The translations under genes were made by a program, and so were the position numbers. From NCBI GenBank assembly GCA_964648505.1, contig CAZYMI010000010.1, positions 8,833 through 72,832 of the forward strand: a stretch of 64,000 bases of DNA, in the 5' to 3' direction. Positions 59,592 through 64,000 of this stretch are shown here, one piece after another (position 1 is the stretch's first letter; each line of letters begins with the position of its first letter). The stretch comes from CAZYMI01 sp964648505 (GTDB lineage: Bacteria > Pseudomonadota > Alphaproteobacteria > Micavibrionales > Micavibrionaceae). The notes under the pieces were generated by a model. The model did no database searches. It was not told the DNA's origin and was given only the letters and a program-made list of their open reading frames with translations.

Positions 59592-60460
59592 AAGTACTTT
59601 CTATCATAAACGGGGTGCCGCCCCGCTTTAATGTCGATGGGTCCGTTTGCGTCACAGACATTAAGGATATGTCGCAGTGGCATGTTTTTGGAGTCGTGCA
59701 TGATCTGGAGCAGGACGGAGATCTTGTCCATGTTTTTGATTACGATGCGCCAAACCAACAAGGCTTGAAAACAGATTTAGGTGATTGGCGCCCGCAACAA
59801 ATTGCAAGCTTACCAATTTCTGAAATTGTTTTTGAACGCTTTAAGTACATTACGCATGATTTTGCGGAAATGGATCAACTTGGCGGCTTGCCATTTTACT
59901 ACGATGTGCGGGGGCGCTATTGCGCGGACCAAGGGCCACGCCACATTAACCATGATGGGCTGCCTTATATACCGCAGGCACATGAAATCACAGATGTTAC
60001 GCTTGATGCACGCACAAAAGAAAATCCTTTCGGACTTCGCCGTGCACCGATGAATTGCTTTGTGTTGTTAGCTTTTGCGCTCGAATTATCCGGCGCACCT
60101 TTGGGGTTATTACACCCAAAATACGGTCTTCGGTTGCGAGACACATTTCAACTCACCGCAACCTTAAGGCGGCTTAAGGATTTAACTTTGAAAGAGATAC
60201 CGGGATATTTGCATGTTCCAACGCTCGTGCAGGTATTTGACGCAATAAGCCCAAGGTCTCTGGGTAAGCGCGGTGAGCACTTACTCAGGCAGGCTGATTT
60301 TTTAGGGTCAGGGCACCCTCTAGAAGGCCCTCAAACAATGATGCCGTGGTATTTGTTAGATGCGTATGCGCGTGTTTTAGGTCGCGCACCTGACGCGCGT
60401 TTATTTCCAAGACAGGGCGGTAAAATTCATTCGTCCGCGCTTATTCCATCTCAAACGTAG
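59588..60460 (+). CDS. Hypothetical protein coupled to the 55-aa membrane protein
   Basis: This 290-aa protein starts at the GTG at 59588, coupled to the gene before it. I do not recognise the protein. It reads as a soluble, mixed fold with many Asp, His and Pro residues (GVPPRFNVDGSVCVTD, LGGLPFYYDVRGRYCADQGP, GPRHINHDGLPYIPQ) and a more helical second half (LRDTFQLTATLRRLKDLTLK). No Walker motif, signal peptide or membrane helix is seen. The end overlaps the convergent SIMPL gene by 20 bases. Confidence 0.7.
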   Translation: MKVLSIINGVPPRFNVDGSVCVTDIKDMSQWHVFGVVHDLEQDGDLVHVFDYDAPNQQGLKTDLGDWRPQQIASLPISEIVFERFKYITHDFAEMDQLGGLPFYYDVRGRYCADQGPRHINHDGLPYIPQAHEITDVTLDARTKENPFGLRRAPMNCFVLLAFALELSGAPLGLLHPKYGLRLRDTFQLTATLRRLKDLTLKEIPGYLHVPTLVQVFDAISPRSLGKRGEHLLRQADFLGSGHPLEGPQTMMPWYLLDAYARVLGRAPDARLFPRQGGKIHSSALIPSQT

Positions 60461-61208
60461 CTTGCACGCTGACTTGAATATCGGTTTGCCCGGCTTGAAT
60501 GGTTGGGGCTTGTGCCATGTCGGCTTCCGCATTTCTGGCCATTTTTGCCATCATGGGCGCAGCAGCTACCATAGGAAATACAGGCCCGCGATAGCTGTCT
60601 GAGATAGAGAGTGGTTTTCCAAGCTTTGCGCCTGCAGCTTGTGCCATTAAATCAGCTTGTGTACGGGCATTACCAACAGCTTCGGCCAAACATTCGTTAC
60701 GAATTTTTTGTTCAAGTTGTTTTGATATCGCCATTTGAAAACCACCTACTTCTTGAATACCCGTATCAGCCGCAGCGATCATCACTTCACCAAGGCGGTC
60801 AATGCTGGTGGTTTCTACGCGCAAGCCTAAACGGGCCTGATAGCCTTGCAGAACATTTTTACCTGCAATTTCAGGCCTTGGTTGCACCCAGCTATATATA
60901 GGTTGCACAGAATAATCTGATGTTTGCAAAACCGTATCTTTAAGTCCAAGAAGCTTCACTTTTTCCTGAAAGTTTTTGTATTGATCCATCACTTCTTTTG
61001 AAGCTTTGCCAGCATTTTTAGGATCAAGCTTGAGGGCGGTTGCGGTCACGATCCCTTTATCAGGAACAACCTGACGCAGGCATTCACCCGTTACGCTGAC
61101 CTGCCGGAGGGGTTTATCAGTATTTTCTTGCGCTTGTGCCTGCAAGGCAGGGCGGGCAAGTATAAAAAGGCTGACAGCAAGAAAGCTAATAAAAAGGATG
61201 TGACGCAC
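60441..61208 (-). CDS. SIMPL domain (DUF541) exported protein
   Basis: This 255-aa protein starts at GTG 61208, with GGAGAG just upstream; the signal peptide then reads RHILFISFLAVSLFILARPA. SIMPL/DUF541 signs are VSVTGECLRQVVPDKGIVTA, QTSDYSVQPIYSWVQP, YQARLGLRVETTSIDRLGEV and AEAVGNARTQADLMAQAAGA, then IQVSVQATFEME at the end. Members are periplasmic or outer-membrane associated; roles in oxidative stress and a channel-like assembly have been proposed. It is monocistronic and divergent from prfA. Confidence 0.9.
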   Translation of the reverse strand: MRHILFISFLAVSLFILARPALQAQAQENTDKPLRQVSVTGECLRQVVPDKGIVTATALKLDPKNAGKASKEVMDQYKNFQEKVKLLGLKDTVLQTSDYSVQPIYSWVQPRPEIAGKNVLQGYQARLGLRVETTSIDRLGEVMIAAADTGIQEVGGFQMAISKQLEQKIRNECLAEAVGNARTQADLMAQAAGAKLGKPLSISDSYRGPVFPMVAAAPMMAKMARNAEADMAQAPTIQAGQTDIQVSVQATFEME

Positions 61209-61298
61209 GATACTCTCCGGGTTCAGGATAGGAAAACACAATAAGGCAGCTGTATAACCGTTGCAAGATCGCCCTGTTTTCAGTACATAAGTGCGGTT

Positions 61299-62363
61299 AT
61301 GTCTCTTTTAGCGAAACTCCAGCCTTTGCGCTCCAGATATGAGGAACTTGCGGCCCTGATGGGGTCTGGCAACCTTGCGGGCGATCAGTTTCAAAAACTA
61401 GGCAAGGAATATTCTGATCTTGGACCAATTATCGAAGCGATCGATGAGTATGAAAAAGCCTTGCGTGACCGTGAGGGCGCACATTCGCTTATGTCGGATC
61501 CGGATCTTAAGCATGAGGCAGAAGCGGAATATGTTTTACTGGGTAAAAAAATACCGGATCTTGAGGATAAGATCCGTAAATCCCTTATCCCTAAAGATGA
61601 TGCCGATACAAAAAATGCGATTTTAGAAATTCGGGCAGGCACAGGCGGTGATGAAGCAGCGCTTTTTGCTGCAGATTTATTTGGCATGTACAGGGGATAC
61701 GCCGCTGCAAAAGGGTGGCGGTTTGAAATACTTGATGTGTCAGAAAGTGATTTAGGCGGATATAAGGAAGTGTCGGTTGAAGTATCAGGCCATGATGTTT
61801 TTTCAAGGTTGAAGTTTGAATCAGGCGTTCACCGTGTGCAGCGTGTGCCAAAAACCGAAACGGGTGGAAGGGTGCATACGTCAGCAGCAACCGTTGCGGT
61901 TCTGCCAGAAGCTGAAGATGTTGATATCGTTATTAACGATGCTGATTTGCGTATTGATACATATAGGTCATCGGGCGCAGGTGGGCAGCATGTGAACAAA
62001 ACAGATAGCGCTATTCGCATCACCCATATGCCCACAGGCATTGTTGTTGCCATGCAAGAAGAACGTTCACAACATAAAAACCGTGCTAAAGCCATGAAGC
62101 TTTTGCGATCAAGAATTTATGAACAAAAATGGGTGAAGTTGCAAAATGAACGGGCAGCAGACCGTAAATCGCAAGTAGGTTCCGGCGACCGATCCGAACG
62201 CATTCGTACTTATAATTATCCGCAAGGACGCGTTACAGATCACCGCGTTAATGTCACGCTTTATAATCTTGCTGAACTGATAAAAGGCATAGGGCTTGAT
62301 GATATTATTGAAGCCTTGATCACAGAAGATCAGGCGGAGAAACTTTCAGCGCTGGATTTGTGA
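61299..62363 (+). CDS. prfA: Peptide chain release factor 1
   Basis: RF1 ends translation at UAA and UAG. The protein has 354 aa. The codon-recognition region holds the tripeptide near VHRVQRVPKTETGGRVHTSA, and the catalytic GGQ motif is in SSGAGGQHVNKTDSAIRIT. The next gene is its own methyltransferase prmC, but 398 bases of hairpin-rich DNA lie between them. In most relatives the two genes touch or overlap. Confidence 0.97.
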   Translation: MSLLAKLQPLRSRYEELAALMGSGNLAGDQFQKLGKEYSDLGPIIEAIDEYEKALRDREGAHSLMSDPDLKHEAEAEYVLLGKKIPDLEDKIRKSLIPKDDADTKNAILEIRAGTGGDEAALFAADLFGMYRGYAAAKGWRFEILDVSESDLGGYKEVSVEVSGHDVFSRLKFESGVHRVQRVPKTETGGRVHTSAATVAVLPEAEDVDIVINDADLRIDTYRSSGAGGQHVNKTDSAIRITHMPTGIVVAMQEERSQHKNRAKAMKLLRSRIYEQKWVKLQNERAADRKSQVGSGDRSERIRTYNYPQGRVTDHRVNVTLYNLAELIKGIGLDDIIEALITEDQAEKLSALDL

Positions 62364-62378
62364 TGTCGGCCTTGTTTC

Positions 62379-62417
62379 GGGGACATGAAAAGGACACGAA
62401 GTGGCCCTTCGTGCCCC
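62379..62417 (+). repeat. Palindromic repeat copy E (composite)
   Basis: GGGGACATGAA is followed by a second opening, GGACACGAAG (62393-62402), which pairs with CTTCGTGCCCC (62407-62417) with one mismatch. It looks like two overlapping or truncated copies of the GAAGG subtype. It starts 15 bases after the prfA stop. Confidence 0.65.
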
Positions 62418-62444
62418 CTAAAGAAGGGGCTAGCGGCTTTTTAA

Positions 62445-62476
62445 GGTGACACAAAAGCTACGTTTTTTGTGTCACC
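62445..62476 (+). repeat. Palindromic repeat copy F (compensated arms)
   Basis: Perfect 12-bp arms GGTGACACAAAA (62445-62456) and TTTTGTGTCACC (62465-62476), with loop GCTACGTT. Compared with copy A, the third arm base is changed on both sides (G to T, and C to A), so pairing is kept. It is the same size as A, 32 bases. Confidence 0.85.
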
Positions 62477-62650
62477 GAGATACTCAAGCTCTTTTTTTAG
62501 TAAAAAAGACCTGCGCGCAGGGTTTTGCCTTTTACAGTCTGGCGGACTTGTCGGTACCTTGGGGGTACAGACGCGGTGTGTTGCAACATCACAAGATCAA
62601 CATAGGATATTATTCCTAGCTTGTCAAGATGATTTTGACAGTCCTTTGAA

Positions 62651-62680
62651 GGGACACAAAAGCTTCGTTTTTTGTGTCCT
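62651..62680 (+). repeat. Palindromic repeat copy G
   Basis: GGGACACAAAA (62651-62661) and TTTTGTGTCC (62670-62679) enclose loop GCTTCGTT, exactly the reverse complement of the loop in copy A. The outermost base pair is lost. Confidence 0.8.
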
Positions 62681-62761
62681 CTATTTGGATAGCGGGTAAA
62701 GTAAGGCAATGCTTTTTGTGCCCCCTGTAACATTTGTACGCACTATGCTTAAAGTGCAGCC

Positions 62762-63544
62762 ATGACCCTTATCGAACAATTAAAACAAGCAGGCGTAGAA
62801 AATCCTGCACTTGAAGCACGATGGATCCTTTCGCATTACGGCGAAGATTTTGATGCGATTGAACAAGCAATTGCGCGCCGTAAAACAGGTGAGCCGCTTT
62901 CCCGAATATTAGGTACGCGTGAATTCTGGGGGCTTGATTTTAAAGTCACATCAGATGTTCTTGACCCAAGACCTGATACTGAAATTTTGGTGGAACAGGC
63001 TTTAAGATGGGCGAAGCAGACGCAAAAAAAAACGCTTCGGATTCTTGATTTAGGCTGTGGGTCAGGCTGCATTGTTATTTCTTTGTTAAAAGAATTGCCC
63101 GATGCAACAGCGTGTGCCATTGATATTTCGCAGGCAGCACTTGATGTTGCGCAGCATAACGCCAGCATGCATGGCGTTGATAGTAAAATCACATTTGTTG
63201 CTTCTAATTGGCTTGAGAGAGTTGAAGGCGTTTTTGATCTGGTCGTCTCTAATCCGCCTTATATCCGTACGGGTGTTATGAATGATCTAGCAGAATCGGT
63301 GCGCTGTTTTGATCCTGTTCTGGCTTTGGATGGTGGCCTTGGTGGCCTTGATGCTTACGAAAAGATTCTTTTCTCGCTTAAAAGAATCCTTGACTGTGAT
63401 GGGCGTGCCTTCCTTGAAATTGGGTTTGACCAAGGGGCGGATATATCTCGACTCGTTGAAAAATCAGGCGCGAATCTTATGTGTATTCATAAAGACTTCG
63501 GCGGGCATTTCCGGGTCGCTGAAATCACGGCTGGGGAAAAGTAA
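62762..63544 (+). CDS. prmC: Release factor glutamine methyltransferase PrmC
   Basis: PrmC methylates the Gln of the GGQ motif in RF1 and RF2. The protein has 260 aa. The N-terminal domain is short; ILGTREFWGLDFKVTSDVLD and PRPDTEILVEQAL lead into SAM motif I LDLGCGSGCIVISLL, and the catalytic motif is VVSNPPYIRTGVM. It is separated from prfA by repeats and so probably needs its own promoter in that gap. The start ATG has only a weak ribosome site. Confidence 0.95.
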   Translation: MTLIEQLKQAGVENPALEARWILSHYGEDFDAIEQAIARRKTGEPLSRILGTREFWGLDFKVTSDVLDPRPDTEILVEQALRWAKQTQKKTLRILDLGCGSGCIVISLLKELPDATACAIDISQAALDVAQHNASMHGVDSKITFVASNWLERVEGVFDLVVSNPPYIRTGVMNDLAESVRCFDPVLALDGGLGGLDAYEKILFSLKRILDCDGRAFLEIGFDQGADISRLVEKSGANLMCIHKDFGGHFRVAEITAGEK

Positions 63545-63563
63545 AATAATTCTCATTTCGGTA

Positions 63564-63591
63564 TTGATTGAAACGGAGTCGTGGATATAGA
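63564..63591 (+). promoter_or_regulatory. Candidate promoter for the leader RNA upstream of the DUF4167 gene
   Basis: TTGATT (63564-63569), 16 bases, TATAGA (63586-63591). A start about 7 bases downstream would fall at 63598, at the foot of the hairpin beginning 63602. Match by eye only. Confidence 0.4.
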
Positions 63592-63597
63592 TTGCCC

Positions 63598-63803
63598 TCT
63601 ATTCTGAAAGACTGCCGCGACGGGAACAATTAAGAACCACAATCCGTAGTCTATTCAGAACGATGACGAACCACATGATGTAGGCCCGCCTGATTATTAG
63701 GCTGGAAAGCCGCCCCGAATAGGGGTAAGCTGTCCTTGTGCATGGTTTTGTGGATAAGTCATGTACAAGTTTGGGTAAAAACCTTTTAACCACGGGTAAA
63801 AAA
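63598..63803 (+). ncRNA. Candidate structured leader or small RNA before the DUF4167 gene
   Basis: About 200 untranslated bases with several stems. The main hairpin pairs TTCTGAA and AGACT (63602-63613) with AGTCT and TTCAGAA (63648-63660, one bulged A), plus ACGG (63620-63623) with CCGT (63644-63647). Two later stems compete: GCCT/AGGC (63688-63702) and GGCT/AGCC with a GGAA tetraloop (63700-63711). CCCC/GGGG (63713-63725) follows. No open frame with a ribosome site lies inside. I cannot match it to a known RNA family; an mRNA leader with alternative folds or a separate sRNA are both possible. Confidence 0.4.
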
Positions 63804-64000
63804 ATGAGACATCAGGCATCTAATCGTCGCGGTCGTAACAATAACCATAATAATCATACGCGCCATAATAACCATAGTAACGGCGGGGCGCGCCGTGCAC
63901 CTGATCGCCGTAACACGGTTTTTGATTCAAATGGGCCTGATGTTCGTATTCGTGGCACAGCGTTTCAGATCGTTGAGAAATACCAAGCCCTTGCCAAGGA
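63804..64000 (+). CDS. DUF4167 domain protein (3' truncated by window end)
   Basis: The frame opens at ATG 63804 and runs off the window after 65 codons. It begins MRHQASNRRGRNNNHNNHTR, continues with an Asn/His/Arg-rich stretch, and reaches FDSNGPDVRIRGTAFQIVEK followed by YQALAKD. The S-N-G-P-D-V-x-I-R-G-T pattern with the basic Asn-rich lead is the DUF4167 family, which follows prmC in many alphaproteobacteria. Function unknown; RNA or ribosome binding is a guess from composition. Confidence 0.85.
   Translation, partial: MRHQASNRRGRNNNHNNHTRHNNHSNGGARRAPDRRNTVFDSNGPDVRIRGTAFQIVEKYQALAK

Larger units (their letters stand above)
62364..62761. other. Hairpin-rich intergenic region between prfA and prmC
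   Basis: There is no gene in these 398 bases. They hold three repeat copies (E, F, G), a possible half copy near 62705-62727 (CTTTTTGTGCCCCC), and several unrelated small palindromes: CCTGCGCGCAGG (62510-62521) followed by GTTTT, TAGGA/TCCTA (62603-62618) and TGTCAA/TTGACA (62622-62640). The density of symmetry is far above that of other gaps in the window. Confidence 0.75.

Noticed and set aside
62469..62699. 76-codon frame between prfA and prmC
   Set aside because: It runs through repeat copies F and G and other palindromes, has no ribosome site, and no protein-like pattern.
1..64000. tRNA, rRNA and known riboswitch genes
   Set aside because: Reading by eye for T-loop signatures and acceptor pairing found no convincing tRNA; no rRNA or cobalamin/TPP-type switch motif was seen. 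A covariance search would be decisive.

Overview
The window is a gene-dense chromosomal segment from an alphaproteobacterium of fairly low GC content. The class call rests on lineage-typical genes and neighbourhoods: an RpoH heat-shock sigma factor, a CarD-family regulator, cobS-cobT next to a J-domain gene and bolA, a TIGR02302/DUF4175 protein after a small lipoprotein, DUF2125, a HIG1-type twin-TM protein beside etfBA, ubiG divergent from lysC, and prfA/prmC followed by a DUF4167 gene. I cannot place it below class. No tRNA, rRNA, CRISPR array, prophage or transposase gene was seen. A run of 10 N inside rpoD marks a scaffold join.

Layout. 1-4.4 kb: 3' part of rpoD, a GIY-YIG-type accessory gene bracketed by palindromic repeats, rpoH and a CarD protein with an H1-like basic tail. 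4.4-16 kb: an unknown gene, ferredoxin, then a stress and lipid block. On the minus strand this block runs photolyase, FAD oxidoreductase, DUF1365, Cfa-type methyltransferase, LD-carboxypeptidase, MFS and DUF3833 lipoprotein. On the plus strand it runs DUF6134, SDR, NTF2-like protein and a Tat-exported metallo-beta-lactamase-fold protein. 16-29.5 kb: two methyltransferases, a gene broken at a T9 tract, a DHH phosphoesterase, clpX, sufE, hisS, cobT-cobS, a J-domain protein, bolA, an RHH protein, accA and xerD. 29.4-41 kb: a large exported helical protein, aroK-aroB, lysA and a CorC-type protein with overlapping divergent start codons, secA, and a parvulin. 41-50 kb: mutT, a methyltransferase, chorismate mutase, ftsE-ftsX-ydcF-plsC-DUF2125, an MJ0042 zinc-ribbon protein, DUF4175 and a small lipoprotein. 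50-64 kb: tlpA, a pentapeptide-repeat protein, an MFS transporter, etfA-etfB, ubiG, lysC-rodZ-ispG, an unknown two-gene unit, a SIMPL protein, prfA, a hairpin-rich gap, prmC and the start of a DUF4167 gene.

Most genes are housekeeping and many are coupled by ATGA or TAATG overlaps. The least explained items are: a dispersed palindromic repeat family in two clusters (0.78-2.0 kb and 62.4-62.7 kb), with paired changes in its arms and with an accessory nuclease-like gene between inverted copies; a structured untranslated region with its own candidate promoter ahead of the DUF4167 gene; the T9-interrupted gene at 17.7 kb; and the 55-aa membrane protein plus unknown partner at 59.4 kb. I did not find a clear new defence or mobile system.
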